Of a stretch of DNA of 64,000 nucleotides, positions 27,015-36,193 are shown piece after piece (positions within the stretch are counted from its first letter, which is position 1; every line of letters starts with the position of its first letter). The position numbers were made by a program, and so were the translations under genes. Origin of the DNA: Planctomycetota bacterium. Its GTDB lineage: Bacteria > Planctomycetota > Phycisphaerae > Phycisphaerales > UBA1924. The notes below the pieces were generated by a model. That model ran no database searches. It had not been told where the DNA came from and saw only the letters and a list, made by a program, of their open reading frames with translations. The stretch covers positions 248,001-312,000 of the forward strand of contig JAFLCN010000002.1 in assembly GCA_017303555.1 (NCBI GenBank), read 5' to 3'.

Positions 27015-28642
27015 GCCAGAGCTCGTCGATCGCGGCTTCTCGAGGCGGCCTGCCCGGTGGGGCGGCGCTGCGATCGTTCCCGGCGTGGCTGGTCGGACTT
27101 GCGGTTGTCATCCCGACATTCATGGAAATTCTGGACACGACGATTGCGAACGTCGCGCTCCGGTACATCGCTGGCGGGCTTTCTGCCCCGGCGACCGACA
27201 GCGAGTGGGTCATCACAAGCTATCTCGCGGCAAACGCAATCATCCTGCCGATGTCGGGGTGGATCAGCACGCGGCTCGGGCGGCGGAACTACTTCATTCT
27301 TTCGATCGCGGTGTTCACCATTGCCTCGGCGCTCTGCGGCATGGCTCCGAATCTTGGTGCATTGATCGCGGCACGCGTTCTGCAGGGACTGGCCGGAGGG
27401 GGATTGCAGCCGTGCAGCCAGGCGATTCTGCTCGATGCGTTTCCTGTCGAGAAACGCGGCACCGCGATGACGATGTTCGGAATGGCGGCATTGCTCGGGC
27501 CGGTGGTCGGCCCGACTTTTGGCGGATACATCACCGACAACTTCGGCTGGCAGTGGATCTTTTATGTGAACGTGCCGGTGGGAATTGTGGCGTTCTTCTT
27601 CTGCCGCGCGGTGGTGGTTGATCCTCCGTACTTGAAAGAGCAAACCGCAAGCTCGCGACGCAGCCCAATGCCGTTCGATTTCACCGGGCTCACTCTGCTC
27701 TCGTTCACGATGATCGCGTGGGAGATCGGGCTGAGCAAGGGTCAGGAATGGGATTGGTTCGGCGATCCGTTCTGGCGGGTGCAGTCGCTGGCGGTGGTAT
27801 TCGTGACTTCGCTGGTCGCGCTGGTTTGGCACGAGCTTCGGACCGCCAACCCCCTGGTCAACTTCCGCACGCTGAAGGATCGCAATTTCCGTTCGTGCTG
27901 CATAATTCTGGGCTGCGCCTACGGCGTGCTGTACGCGGGAACGACGTCGCTCCCGGCGATGCTGCAAACGCTGTACGGATACGACGCGACGATGTCGGGG
28001 CTGGTGCTTTCGCCGGCAGGCTTGTTTGCGATTGCGACGATGCTGCTGGTTGGGCGCTTGCTCGGCAAAGGGATGGATGCCCGGATTCTCATGACGCTCG
28101 GGGTCCTGCTCATCGCGGCGGGCAACTACTGGATGGCGATCATGAACCTTTCGATCAGCCCGTGGCAGGTGGTCTGGCCCCGGGTCGTGATCATCATCGG
28201 GCTGGGACTCTTGTTTGCACCTTTGAACGTCGCAGCATTTGCGACGATTCCGATCGCTATCCGGGGTAGCGCTGTCGGCCTGCTTGCGCTCCTTCGCAAT
28301 GAAGGTGGCAGCGTCGGCACATCGGTCGCGCAGACGGTGCTGGAACGGCGCGAGCAGTTTCACACGCTGAGGCTCAACGAGAATCTGGATCCATTGAATC
28401 CGGCGGTGACAAATATTCTGGAGCTTGGGCAGAAACTGTTCTTGCAGCACACCGGTGACCCGGTGGCGGCGCGCTACATGGCGTATCAATTGATGGCCAA
28501 CATGCGGGATCGTCAAGCGACTTCGCTGGCGTATTTCGACATCTTCTGGGTCGCTTCGGTGCTCGCGCTGTCGCTGCTGGTGCTGGTTGCGCTCATGAAG
28601 AAGTCAACGGTTGCCAAGGGAACGCACGTCGCGGCGGAGTGA
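27011..28642 (+). CDS. DHA2-family (EmrB/QacA) drug:H+ antiporter
   Basis: 543 residues, GTG start. Major facilitator with 14 predicted helices. Motifs: LDTTIANVAL in helix 1, the loop GWISTRLGRRNYF (motif A), and GPVVGPTFGGYITDNFGWQWIFY (motif C region, shown here only in part by GPTFGGYI and WQWIFYVNVP). Exports drugs or other toxic small molecules through the EmrA-like adaptor encoded upstream; an outer-membrane TolC-like partner is not in the window. No regulator gene is adjacent. Confidence 0.93.
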   Translation: MSQSSSIAASRGGLPGGAALRSFPAWLVGLAVVIPTFMEILDTTIANVALRYIAGGLSAPATDSEWVITSYLAANAIILPMSGWISTRLGRRNYFILSIAVFTIASALCGMAPNLGALIAARVLQGLAGGGLQPCSQAILLDAFPVEKRGTAMTMFGMAALLGPVVGPTFGGYITDNFGWQWIFYVNVPVGIVAFFFCRAVVVDPPYLKEQTASSRRSPMPFDFTGLTLLSFTMIAWEIGLSKGQEWDWFGDPFWRVQSLAVVFVTSLVALVWHELRTANPLVNFRTLKDRNFRSCCIILGCAYGVLYAGTTSLPAMLQTLYGYDATMSGLVLSPAGLFAIATMLLVGRLLGKGMDARILMTLGVLLIAAGNYWMAIMNLSISPWQVVWPRVVIIIGLGLLFAPLNVAAFATIPIAIRGSAVGLLALLRNEGGSVGTSVAQTVLERREQFHTLRLNENLDPLNPAVTNILELGQKLFLQHTGDPVAARYMAYQLMANMRDRQATSLAYFDIFWVASVLALSLLVLVALMKKSTVAKGTHVAAE

Positions 28643-28666
28643 TCGACCGGTGAAGGGAGTCGGCGC

Positions 28667-30022
28667 ATGGGCAAGGAGCGGCTGCCTCGGGTTGTGATTG
28701 TGGGAGGCGGATTTGCAGGGCTCAACGCGGCGCAAGCGCTGAACGGAGCGCCTGCGGATGTGACGCTCATCGATCGGCGGAACTTTCACTTGTTCCAGCC
28801 GCTGCTGTATCAGGTCGCTACGGCGGGCCTGTCGCCGGCGGATATCGCGTCACCATTGCGTCATGTGTTGCGGAAACAGAAGAACTGCCGCGTGGTGCTG
28901 GCGGAGCCGATCGCGGTCGATCTTGGGAAGCGACACGTGAAGTTCGAGGACGGCGTGGTGATCGAGTACGACTGGCTCGTGCTCGCGGCGGGCGCGACGC
29001 ACTCGTACTTCGGGCACGACGAGTGGGAGAAGATCGCGCCGGGTCTGAAGACGATCGAGGATGCGACCGAGATCCGAACGCGGATTCTGCTTGCCTTCGA
29101 GAGCGCGGAATACGAGGGAAGCGATGAGGCGAGGCGGGCGGCACTGACATTTGCGATTGTGGGAGGCGGCGCGACCGGCGTGGAGCTGGCGGGCTCGATC
29201 ATGGAGATCGCCGCCAAAACGGTGGTTCAGGACTTTCGCAACATCGACACGAAAACGACCCGAGTGATCTTGTTCGATGGCAACGACCGCCTGCTGACGG
29301 CGTTCTCACCCGAATCGAGTGAGCGGGCGAAGCGGACGCTGGAAAAGATGGGCGTCGAGGTGAGGTTGAAGGCCTTTGTCACCAACGTCACGCGCGATGG
29401 CATCTATGTCGGAAATGAGTTTGTCGCTGCACGATCCGTGCTCTGGGCGGCGGGCGTGCGGGCGAACCCGATCGGGGCGAGTCTGGGTGTGCCGCTGGAA
29501 AAAAGCGGGCAAGTGAAGGTCGAGCCGGATCTGACGGTGCCGGGGCAGCGGCAGGTCTTTGTAGTGGGCGATATGGCGTCGGTGGTGAGCGGGGGCAAGC
29601 GTGTCCCGGGGGTTGCGCCCGCGGCCATTCAGATGGGGACGTATGTCGGCAAGCTGATTCGGGCCGAGCTTGGGGCCGCAACGAGCAGGTCACCCACGGA
29701 CTTGCCGAGCCGCAGGCCGTTTGAGTACTGGGACAAAGGCTCGCTCGCGACCATTGGCAAAGCCAAAGCCGTCGCCGAGATCAAGGGATTCAAATTCAGC
29801 GGCTACTTCGCGTGGCTGATCTGGTCGGTCGTTCACATCACGTTTCTGATCAGCTTTCGGAACCGGCTAATCGTGATGTTCAACTGGGCGTGGGGCTGGT
29901 TCTTCTTCTCAAAATCCGCGCGGCTGATCACCGGCGATTCGAGCATGCGAATCGACGAAGTGAAGGCGAACGAGGTGGTGATCGGGCGCGAAGTTTCGAA
30001 CCTCGAAAGTCCGCGTCTCTAG
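28667..30022 (+). CDS. Type II NADH dehydrogenase (NDH-2)
   Basis: 451 residues from ATG 28667, AAGGGAG ten bases upstream. Non-proton-pumping NADH:quinone oxidoreductase, peripheral on the inner membrane. FAD motif VVIVGGGFAGLNAA near residue 9, HLFQPLLYQVAT (family signature), NAD motif IVGGGATGVELAG near residue 164, and VFVVGDMASV for FAD. A C-terminal amphipathic or hydrophobic stretch (YFAWLIWSVVHITFLISF, then FNWAWGWFFF) is the expected membrane anchor. Starts 24 bases after the efflux transporter and may share its transcript. It ends one base before the convergent homogentisate dioxygenase gene. Confidence 0.92.
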   Translation: MGKERLPRVVIVGGGFAGLNAAQALNGAPADVTLIDRRNFHLFQPLLYQVATAGLSPADIASPLRHVLRKQKNCRVVLAEPIAVDLGKRHVKFEDGVVIEYDWLVLAAGATHSYFGHDEWEKIAPGLKTIEDATEIRTRILLAFESAEYEGSDEARRAALTFAIVGGGATGVELAGSIMEIAAKTVVQDFRNIDTKTTRVILFDGNDRLLTAFSPESSERAKRTLEKMGVEVRLKAFVTNVTRDGIYVGNEFVAARSVLWAAGVRANPIGASLGVPLEKSGQVKVEPDLTVPGQRQVFVVGDMASVVSGGKRVPGVAPAAIQMGTYVGKLIRAELGAATSRSPTDLPSRRPFEYWDKGSLATIGKAKAVAEIKGFKFSGYFAWLIWSVVHITFLISFRNRLIVMFNWAWGWFFFSKSARLITGDSSMRIDEVKANEVVIGREVSNLESPRL

Positions 30023-30023
30023 A

Positions 30024-31469
30024 TCACGGCCCCCAGACGTTGGCCGTTGAAGTTCCGGATTTCGCAGCACCGTTTGGCGCGCCGTTCGCTCCCCCATTGC
30101 CAGGCACACCCGGCGCTGGAATGACGGTGCTGTTGACATCCGCCTTGATGACATGCACCGGATGAACCTCTTTGGGGAACGCCGCGGCAGATGCGGGCGG
30201 AACGGTCGCGCCGTTCAGGTGAACCTTGCCGCTGGAGAGCCCCGGGAAGTGCTCGCCCTGCCACGATGCCGGATACTTGGCATCATCGAGGTCGATCGCG
30301 GCCTTGGTCGGGAAAAGCGGCCGGAACGTATCGCACATGACAGCAAGTTCCGCCGTGTGCGTCGCCGTCAGCGATGCTTCAACGGTGCCCGGATGCGGAC
30401 CGTGCGGGATGCCCTGCGGATGCGCCGTGAGCGAACCAACTTCGATCCCCTTGCGGCTGCCAAAGTTCCCCTCGACGTAGTAAAGCACTTCATCCGAATC
30501 GAGGTTGCTGTGGTTGTACGGCACCTTGATCGACTGCGGGTGGTAATCGAGCATGCGCGGGCAGAACGAGCAGATCACAAAGTTGTGAGCTTCGAAGGTC
30601 TGGTGAATCGGCGGGGGCATGTGCAGCTTGCCGGTGATCGGCGCGAAGTCGTCGATATTGAAAATGTACGGGTAGTAGCAGCCGTCCCAACCGACGACAT
30701 CGAGCGGGTGGTAGTGATACACGTATTCGTGCACCATGTCCCGTGCCTTGATGCGCACCGGGTAGTCGCCTTTTTCGTCAAACGTGAGCGGCAACTCCGG
30801 CAATCGCAGATCGCGCTCGCAGTAGGGCGCGTGCTCGAGGAACTGGCTGGTTTCCTTCGCCACGTACCGGCGGGGCGGCCCGATGTGCGAGCCGTTCGCG
30901 GTTTCGATAAGCAAGAAGCGTCCGTACGGCGTGTTCTCAACGCTCGGTTCGCCCTGCGCGATCTTCGAAGCATCCCGCTTATCCCAGATCAGCGTGTAGA
31001 TCACGCCCTTCGGGATGATGATGTAGTCCTTCGGCCCAAACTTCAGCGTGCCCATCATCGTGTGCACCACCCCGGTGCCGAAGTGGATGAAGATGCACTC
31101 GTCGCCCTGGGCGTTCTTGAAGTGGTAATTCATCTGCTCGGCGGGATTGCAGACGGCCATCTCGCAATCCACGTTGCCAAAGAGAACGACGCGGCCGGTG
31201 ACGGCGTCGCCCTTCGGGGGAGATTTCTGGCCGCCGGTCATCACGTGGCGCATGCGCATCACGTTTTGCTCGAGATACTCCTGCTTCGTGGAGTAGAGGT
31301 GCTTCCAGCCCGCGACCTGCGTCGGCGGATGGATGTGGTACATCGTGCTTGTTGGTCCGGAGAAACCCTCGGTGCCGAACAGTTCCTCGGAATACAGCAC
31401 GCCATCGGGGCGGCGGAACTGGACGTGGCGTTTCTTGGGAAGAAGACCGAGTTTGGTGTAATAAGCCAT
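30024..31469 (-). CDS. hmgA: Homogentisate 1,2-dioxygenase
   Basis: 481 residues. Fe(II) ring-cleavage enzyme of tyrosine/phenylalanine catabolism that converts homogentisate to maleylacetoacetate. Seen: the cupin core and the metal region PYNHSNLDSDEVLYYVEGNF with His and Glu ligands, then HPQGIPHGPHPG with the third His; FCPRMLDYHP upstream of it. The last 30 residues (PAPGVPGNGGANGAPNGAAK and on) are a low-complexity Gly/Ala/Asn tail not part of the fold. No other homogentisate pathway gene (fumarylacetoacetase, HPPD) is in the window. The 383 bases upstream carry no confident gene. Confidence 0.95.
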   Translation of the reverse strand: MAYYTKLGLLPKKRHVQFRRPDGVLYSEELFGTEGFSGPTSTMYHIHPPTQVAGWKHLYSTKQEYLEQNVMRMRHVMTGGQKSPPKGDAVTGRVVLFGNVDCEMAVCNPAEQMNYHFKNAQGDECIFIHFGTGVVHTMMGTLKFGPKDYIIIPKGVIYTLIWDKRDASKIAQGEPSVENTPYGRFLLIETANGSHIGPPRRYVAKETSQFLEHAPYCERDLRLPELPLTFDEKGDYPVRIKARDMVHEYVYHYHPLDVVGWDGCYYPYIFNIDDFAPITGKLHMPPPIHQTFEAHNFVICSFCPRMLDYHPQSIKVPYNHSNLDSDEVLYYVEGNFGSRKGIEVGSLTAHPQGIPHGPHPGTVEASLTATHTAELAVMCDTFRPLFPTKAAIDLDDAKYPASWQGEHFPGLSSGKVHLNGATVPPASAAAFPKEVHPVHVIKADVNSTVIPAPGVPGNGGANGAPNGAAKSGTSTANVWGP

Positions 31470-31852
31470 GGGGAAGCTCCGGCGTTGAGAATCAGTTTAC
31501 GCGGGCGAACGGAAGGGCCCCGGATGGGCGCAGCGGGCATGAAAACGCATTCAGCATGCGCATCCGCCTATCCGGATAAATCGATGAAACTTGATACGGG
31601 CTGCCGCGAGAGAGAAATACTTGACTTGCGGATGAAGTGTGTGAAAACTCTGCCCCTCCGATCCGGAGATTTCCCATGGCGAAGTACATGAGCCATATCC
31701 CGACAAGCAAGTCCCGCGGCCTTTGGCTTGCGGCGCTGTCGGTCTGCGACGCTTGAGTCGCTTCCTTTTCTGATTCCCATTCAACATTCTTTGAAGCTGA
31801 CTTGTGAGTGTTTTCGCGTGCGCCCGTTGCGCCCGCGGAAAGCGTGGTCTTT
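31470..31852. other. Intergenic region, one possible 26-codon peptide
   Basis: 383 bases upstream of both hmgA (minus) and the small plus-strand gene at 31853. TTGACT occurs at about 31622 on the plus strand. A short frame, ATG 31676 to TGA 31756 (MAKYMSHIPTSKSRGLWLAA...), has GGAG eight bases upstream but nothing else supports it. Confidence 0.35.
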
Positions 31853-32206
31853 ATGAACAACGAGACGATGAACGAACTGACGGTGGTCCGCATTCTGAGC
31901 GCGGAGGACATTTCCGTGGGCATGTACGTCGCGGTGCTGAGCGAAACGCACGAGGTCTTCCCGCCCTCGGTGGTCGATGTACTGCCGGGCCAGAGCGTGA
32001 AGCCCTTCCGCGTGTCGTGCACCGGTTGCGCCAGTGGCGAAACCCGACGGGTGCTTTCGGTCTGCCTGCCGTTTGTCCAAGTGGAAACCTCCGAAGGCGA
32101 GCTGATCGCACTCGACGTGCGCCGTCACACGCTCGCGGCGCTCTCCGAGGCTTACGGCCTCGAGGCGTTCACGCGCCCGCGGCGTAAGTCTTGGTTTGAG
32201 GAGTAG
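31853..32206 (+). CDS. Small protein of unknown function
   Basis: 117 residues from ATG 31853; the frame is open from 31808 but that extension is unlikely. Not recognised. It begins NNETMNELTVVRILSAEDIS and continues with a beta-rich stretch (VGMYVAVLSETHEVFPPSVVD), contains two Cys in SCTGCASGE and ends in a basic RPRRKSWFEE. The S-C-x-x-C arrangement could bind a metal or be structural. It has its own terminator (32222-32262), so it is probably monocistronic. Codon use resembles its neighbours. Confidence 0.6.
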   Translation: MNNETMNELTVVRILSAEDISVGMYVAVLSETHEVFPPSVVDVLPGQSVKPFRVSCTGCASGETRRVLSVCLPFVQVETSEGELIALDVRRHTLAALSEAYGLEAFTRPRRKSWFEE

Positions 32207-32221
32207 TGCGAACGCACGAGA

Positions 32222-32262
32222 CACCCCGCGCTCCGAACTGGAACGCGGGGTGCTTTGTTCTT
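32222..32262 (+). terminator. Rho-independent terminator
   Basis: CACCCCGCG (32222-32230) pairs with CGCGGGGTG (32244-32252), followed by CTTTGTTCTT. It ends the small gene at 31853-32206. Confidence 0.75.
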
Positions 32263-32297
32263 GTGGTATCTTCTTTCAAACGAGGAAGGCGTGATCT

Positions 32298-33275
32298 ATG
32301 GCAGAGTCGGCAACAACAGGCAGCAACTCGGATCAGCAGTTGCACAAATTCCGAGCAGGCATCATGATCGCCGTGGCAGCGCTCGCGTTGGCCTGCATCC
32401 TGTTTGGCTCCATGCCGCTCAAGATTGTGAGCCTCGTGCTCGCGATCTGCATCATTCAGGGCCTCTGGCGGGGAGCCGCGGAACTGATCGGGATTGTGGG
32501 CGGCATGATCGTCGGCGTGCTGGTCTGCCGGCCCATCGGGCGACTGTTCGAACCAGCGCTTGCCTCCATCACAAGCACAAGCGGACTTTCCTCCAGGTTG
32601 CTTTCAGTCGGCCTGGCGGCGCTTGTTGTCTCGGCGGTCTTTGCCGTGGTGATCGGGGTGCTTGCCAAGCGTGCGATGAAGAAGCGGCCCGATTTCGCGG
32701 GCGCGGACAAGCTCGCCGGTGGCGGCCTGGGCCTGGTTCAGGGCTGCTTTCTCGGATTGATCGTGCTTTGGGTGCCGCTCGCGATGGAGCCGGTAGCGCG
32801 GGCGCAAATCGAAGAAGGAATTGGCGGTGCGGACGTCGCCCCGGCCCCGCCCAATCCCGTCGCCCGGGCGGTCGTGAACTTTGCGGAACAGGTGAAAGGC
32901 TCGTGCCTCGGGGGCGTTGCCGAGGGCACCAACCCGATGGAGGGCACAAAGATCTTCGCGCTCAGCGGAGACTTTTCGATTGTGCTGCGTCACCAGAAGG
33001 CGCGCGAACACTTTGTTCAAAGTGATGCGATGCGTGGTTTGCGGACGACGCCGAGCGTGCAGGACGCGATCGCGCGATTGGAGAAGGACCAGCAACTCGG
33101 CGCGTTGATCCGCGCTGGAGACTACGGCCCGCAGTTTGTTCGGGAAGTCTTGCTCAGCCGGACACTGATGGAGGTTCTCGACAACACGACGATCGTCCGG
33201 GACTTGACGCCGCAGGTCGGCGAGATCGAGAAGGCCTTGCAGGAAGCCAAGAAGATTGCATTGGAAGGGCGATAG
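32298..33275 (+). CDS. CvpA-like membrane protein
   Basis: 325 residues. The N-terminal half has four hydrophobic segments (about 20-38, 42-60, 62-78 and 98-118) with the CvpA-like pattern of a Gly-rich first helix pair and KRPDFAGADKLAGGGLGLVQG before the last helix. The C-terminal half is soluble, with CSG-free, mostly helical sequence including RTTPSVQDAIARLEKDQQLG. CvpA is linked to colicin V production and to envelope maintenance in other bacteria; its molecular role is not settled. Assignment is by pattern and moderate. Confidence 0.6.
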   Translation: MAESATTGSNSDQQLHKFRAGIMIAVAALALACILFGSMPLKIVSLVLAICIIQGLWRGAAELIGIVGGMIVGVLVCRPIGRLFEPALASITSTSGLSSRLLSVGLAALVVSAVFAVVIGVLAKRAMKKRPDFAGADKLAGGGLGLVQGCFLGLIVLWVPLAMEPVARAQIEEGIGGADVAPAPPNPVARAVVNFAEQVKGSCLGGVAEGTNPMEGTKIFALSGDFSIVLRHQKAREHFVQSDAMRGLRTTPSVQDAIARLEKDQQLGALIRAGDYGPQFVREVLLSRTLMEVLDNTTIVRDLTPQVGEIEKALQEAKKIALEGR

Positions 33276-33309
33276 CGCCGACAACGCTGCTGCGTGCTTC
33301 GGAGCGTCT

Positions 33310-34617
33310 TCACACCTGCCGAAGCAGACGAACGCCGCGGCGGTTGGAAAGGTTGAGCCAGAGCGTGGCAAGAGCCGCCCGAGCGGACCACTCGCGGATG
33401 GCGCTCCGATCGCCGGTAAAAGCGAAGCGGCGAACGTCGGGCGCGTGCGATCGTGATGCAAGCGCAACGAAAACAGTGCCGACTGGCTTGTCGAGCGTGC
33501 CGCCAGAGGGACCGGCAATGCCTGTGATCGCGATCGCGTAGTCGGCGTTTGCTGACTGCAGTCCACCTTGCGCCATCGCCGTCGCAACTTCAGCGCTGAC
33601 GGCGCCGGGTGCTTTGGACTCCGCGGAGTCCTTGAACAGTGAATCGGGCACTCCGACTTCGCGCGTCTTGACTTCGTTCGCGTACGTCACCCAGCCTGTG
33701 CGGAGGACGTCTGAAGCGCCTGCGATATCTGTGAGCTGGGACGCGACCATGCCCCCGGTGCAGCTTTCGATGGTGGTAATCGTCTGCGCGCGCTCGCGGA
33801 GCGTGCGCACGATGACCGAGGCGAGCGTCTCCTCGTCCTCGCCGAAGATCGCTTCGCTGATCAGCGCTCGAATAGCAGCTTCATCGCGGGCGATGAGTTG
33901 ATCTGCCTCACCCGCCGAAAGCGGCCCTTCATACCGGATGCGGCAGGAGACGACACTGTTGCTGGCAGTCGTACCGATCAGCGGCGAACGATCGCGTGCC
34001 ATCAGATTGCCCCCGGGAGCATCGCGGAAGCGCGAAGCGATCTCGGATTCACCAAGCCCAATGGTGTGGAGGACCCGCACGCGAACCGTGCGGGATGGAT
34101 CCGGCTGAAGCAGAGGCGTCACGAGGCGATCGAACATCGGCGCGAGTTCGCGGGGCGGGCCGGGCAGACAGAAGACATCGCACAGTCCGATGCGCGTGCG
34201 GATGCCCGGGGCGGTGCCGAACTCATTTGGAAGAAAGGCGGCCCGCGAGGGTCGCTGGGCTTGCACCTTGTTGAGCTCGTTCATTGCTCGGCCGCGCGAA
34301 GCGAACCATGCGGCAATTTGTGCGAGGGCATCGGCGTCTTCCCTAAGTGTGTCGTCCGATGCGTCACAGAGCGCAAAGCGTGTGAGATCGTCGGCGGTCG
34401 GGCCGAGGCCGCCGGAGCAGAGGATGAGATCAACTCGTGCGGCCAGCCGCATCAATGCCGAAGCGATTGCCGCCCGATCATCCGGAAGAGAAACATGCTC
34501 CAGCGGCACGATTCCGCGATCAAGCAGCCGCGCCGCGATCCACTTGCTGTTGGTGTCCAGTGTCTGACCGATGACGATCTCGTCGCCCTGCGAAATGATG
34601 GCGGCGGTGCGGTGCAC
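33310..34617 (-). CDS. cinA: CinA-family protein (NMN deamidase type)
   Basis: 435 residues from GTG 34617 (AAGGA upstream). N-terminal MoaB/CinA domain with ILCSGGLGPTADDLTR and GDEIVIGQTLDTN; C-terminal nicotinamide-nucleotide amidase domain with ESCTGGMVASQLTDIAGAS, GAVSAEVATAMAQG and ITGIAGPSGGT then KPVGTVFVAL. It recycles NMN to NaMN in pyridine-nucleotide salvage; N-terminal activity toward ADP-ribose is known for some homologues. The gene lies 16 bases past the pyruvate kinase stop and forms the end of a three-gene minus-strand operon. A longer in-frame start exists inside pyk but is not supported. Confidence 0.92.
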   Translation of the reverse strand: MHRTAAIISQGDEIVIGQTLDTNSKWIAARLLDRGIVPLEHVSLPDDRAAIASALMRLAARVDLILCSGGLGPTADDLTRFALCDASDDTLREDADALAQIAAWFASRGRAMNELNKVQAQRPSRAAFLPNEFGTAPGIRTRIGLCDVFCLPGPPRELAPMFDRLVTPLLQPDPSRTVRVRVLHTIGLGESEIASRFRDAPGGNLMARDRSPLIGTTASNSVVSCRIRYEGPLSAGEADQLIARDEAAIRALISEAIFGEDEETLASVIVRTLRERAQTITTIESCTGGMVASQLTDIAGASDVLRTGWVTYANEVKTREVGVPDSLFKDSAESKAPGAVSAEVATAMAQGGLQSANADYAIAITGIAGPSGGTLDKPVGTVFVALASRSHAPDVRRFAFTGDRSAIREWSARAALATLWLNLSNRRGVRLLRQV

Positions 34618-34633
34618 GTGGTTCCTTTCTGGG

Positions 34634-36193
34634 TCAGGCGTGCTTGTGGGTGCGGAGACCGGATTCATCATCTCCGACCTTGTGGATGGCGACGAGATTG
34701 ACGGATTTGGCAACACCCAGCGGACGGCCGCAGAGGATGACGATCTGGTCGCCACGGGCCGCGATGCCGCGAGAGACGAGGAAACGATCGGTTTGCTCGT
34801 TCCACGAAGCGAGCGGAGAAGGCCCATCGGGAGTCTTGAGGCAAACGGCTGTGACCGCGCGCAGGATCGCCATGCGACGGCAGGCTCGCAATGAGGACGA
34901 ATACGCGATGATCGGGATATCGAAATCGTTCTGCGAAAGATACCGGGCGGTACCGCCCGCCTCGGACCAGCAGATGACTGCTTTTGCGCCGATATCGCGG
35001 GCGATCTGCCACGCGCCGTGTGCGAGTGCAGCGGTCTGGTACTTGCTCTGGATGAGCTGACGCGGGGCCTCGTGATGCGAGGCGGTCTCGGACATCCGCT
35101 CTTCTGCCGCGGCAGAGATGCGGCGCATGGTTTCAACCGCCACGACGGGCCATTTGCCCGTTGCCGTCTCGGCAGAGAGCATGACGGCGTCGGCGCCATC
35201 GAACACGGCGTTGGCAACGTCGCTCGCCTCGGCGCGGGTGGGCGAAGCGTTCTCGATCATCGATTCGAGCATCTGGGTCGCGACGATGACGGGCTTGCCC
35301 CAGTTGTGCGCTTCGGTGATGAGCTGCTTTTGCACAACAGGCACGCGGGCGATATCCATCTCAACGCCGAGGTCGCCCCGAGCGACCATGATGCCATCGG
35401 CGGCCTGGATGATGGCGGTGATGTTGTCAAGTGCCTGCGGCTTTTCGATCTTGGCGATCACCGGAATCGTCGCGGATTCACCCTTGAGATCGGCGTAGCG
35501 ATTGCTCGGGCACATCGTCGCGAGACGCTCTTTCAGTTCGAGCACCTCTGAGGCGGTGCGGACGAAGCTCAGCGCGAGAAAATCGAGTTGATTCTCGACA
35601 GCCCAGGCGACGCATTCCCAGTCGCGATCGGTGATCGCAGGAGCGGAGACCGCGCTTTGCGGGAGATTGATTCCCTTCTTGCTCGTGATCAGCCCCCCAC
35701 CGCCAGGCGTGACCGTACAGCGGAGTTCGCCTTCGCGCTCGCGGGGGAGCGCGAGCAACCGGATCGCGCCGTCGTTGATGAGGACTTTGTGACCCGGCTC
35801 GACCTCGCGGACAATCGGGGCGTAGGTCGTGGGAAGAATCGCGAGCGGCTCGCCGGTCGGGCTTTTCTCGATGCGGGCGACATCGAGATCGTTTCGGAAA
35901 ATGACCGTTTGCCCCGGCGCAACGAGAATGCCGGGCGATTCGACCATGCCGACGCGGATCTTGGGGCCTTGCAGGTCCCCGAGGCACGCGATGGGCCGGT
36001 CCATCTCGGCAGAGATCTGACGCACGGTATCGAGCCGCTGCTCGTGCGAGGAGAAATCGCCGTGCGAGAAATTGAATCGAAAGATCGCGACACCCGCTTC
36101 AATGAGCTTTCGGACAGTTTCGGGTGAATCACTGCCGGGGCCGATCGTTGCGACGATCTTGGTGAACGCGGATGGCGGCTTCGGCGTGCTCAT
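34634..36193 (-). CDS. pyk: Pyruvate kinase
   Basis: 519 residues, ATG overlapping the stop of the upstream solute-binding gene. Converts PEP and ADP to pyruvate and ATP in the cytoplasm. Seen: TKIVATIGP-type start (FTKIVATIGPGSD), LGDLQGPKIRVG, the active-site signature VIAKIEKPQALDNITAI with its Lys, MVARGDLGVEM, and GKPVIVATQMLESM. The length is about 40 residues above the E. coli enzymes because of a C-terminal domain of normal fold with an extra tail. Its place between an ABC solute-binding protein and cinA is unusual. Confidence 0.96.
   Translation of the reverse strand: MSTPKPPSAFTKIVATIGPGSDSPETVRKLIEAGVAIFRFNFSHGDFSSHEQRLDTVRQISAEMDRPIACLGDLQGPKIRVGMVESPGILVAPGQTVIFRNDLDVARIEKSPTGEPLAILPTTYAPIVREVEPGHKVLINDGAIRLLALPREREGELRCTVTPGGGGLITSKKGINLPQSAVSAPAITDRDWECVAWAVENQLDFLALSFVRTASEVLELKERLATMCPSNRYADLKGESATIPVIAKIEKPQALDNITAIIQAADGIMVARGDLGVEMDIARVPVVQKQLITEAHNWGKPVIVATQMLESMIENASPTRAEASDVANAVFDGADAVMLSAETATGKWPVVAVETMRRISAAAEERMSETASHHEAPRQLIQSKYQTAALAHGAWQIARDIGAKAVICWSEAGGTARYLSQNDFDIPIIAYSSSLRACRRMAILRAVTAVCLKTPDGPSPLASWNEQTDRFLVSRGIAARGDQIVILCGRPLGVAKSVNLVAIHKVGDDESGLRTHKHA

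Noticed and set aside
26951..28516. 521-codon minus-strand frame across the efflux transporter
   Set aside because: Composition is Arg/His/Gln-rich, typical of a shadow of a coding strand; the plus-strand EmrB-like gene accounts for the region.
30153..31691. 512-codon plus-strand frame opposite hmgA
   Set aside because: Shadow of the homogentisate dioxygenase gene; no motifs.
31492..32022. 176-codon minus-strand frame overlapping the small gene at 31853
   Set aside because: No start signal and no family; the plus-strand frame has its own terminator.
34618..35217. Extended N-terminus of cinA
   Set aside because: The extra 200 codons lie inside pyk in another frame and have no CinA similarity; GTG 34617 with an AAGGA site fits the family start.
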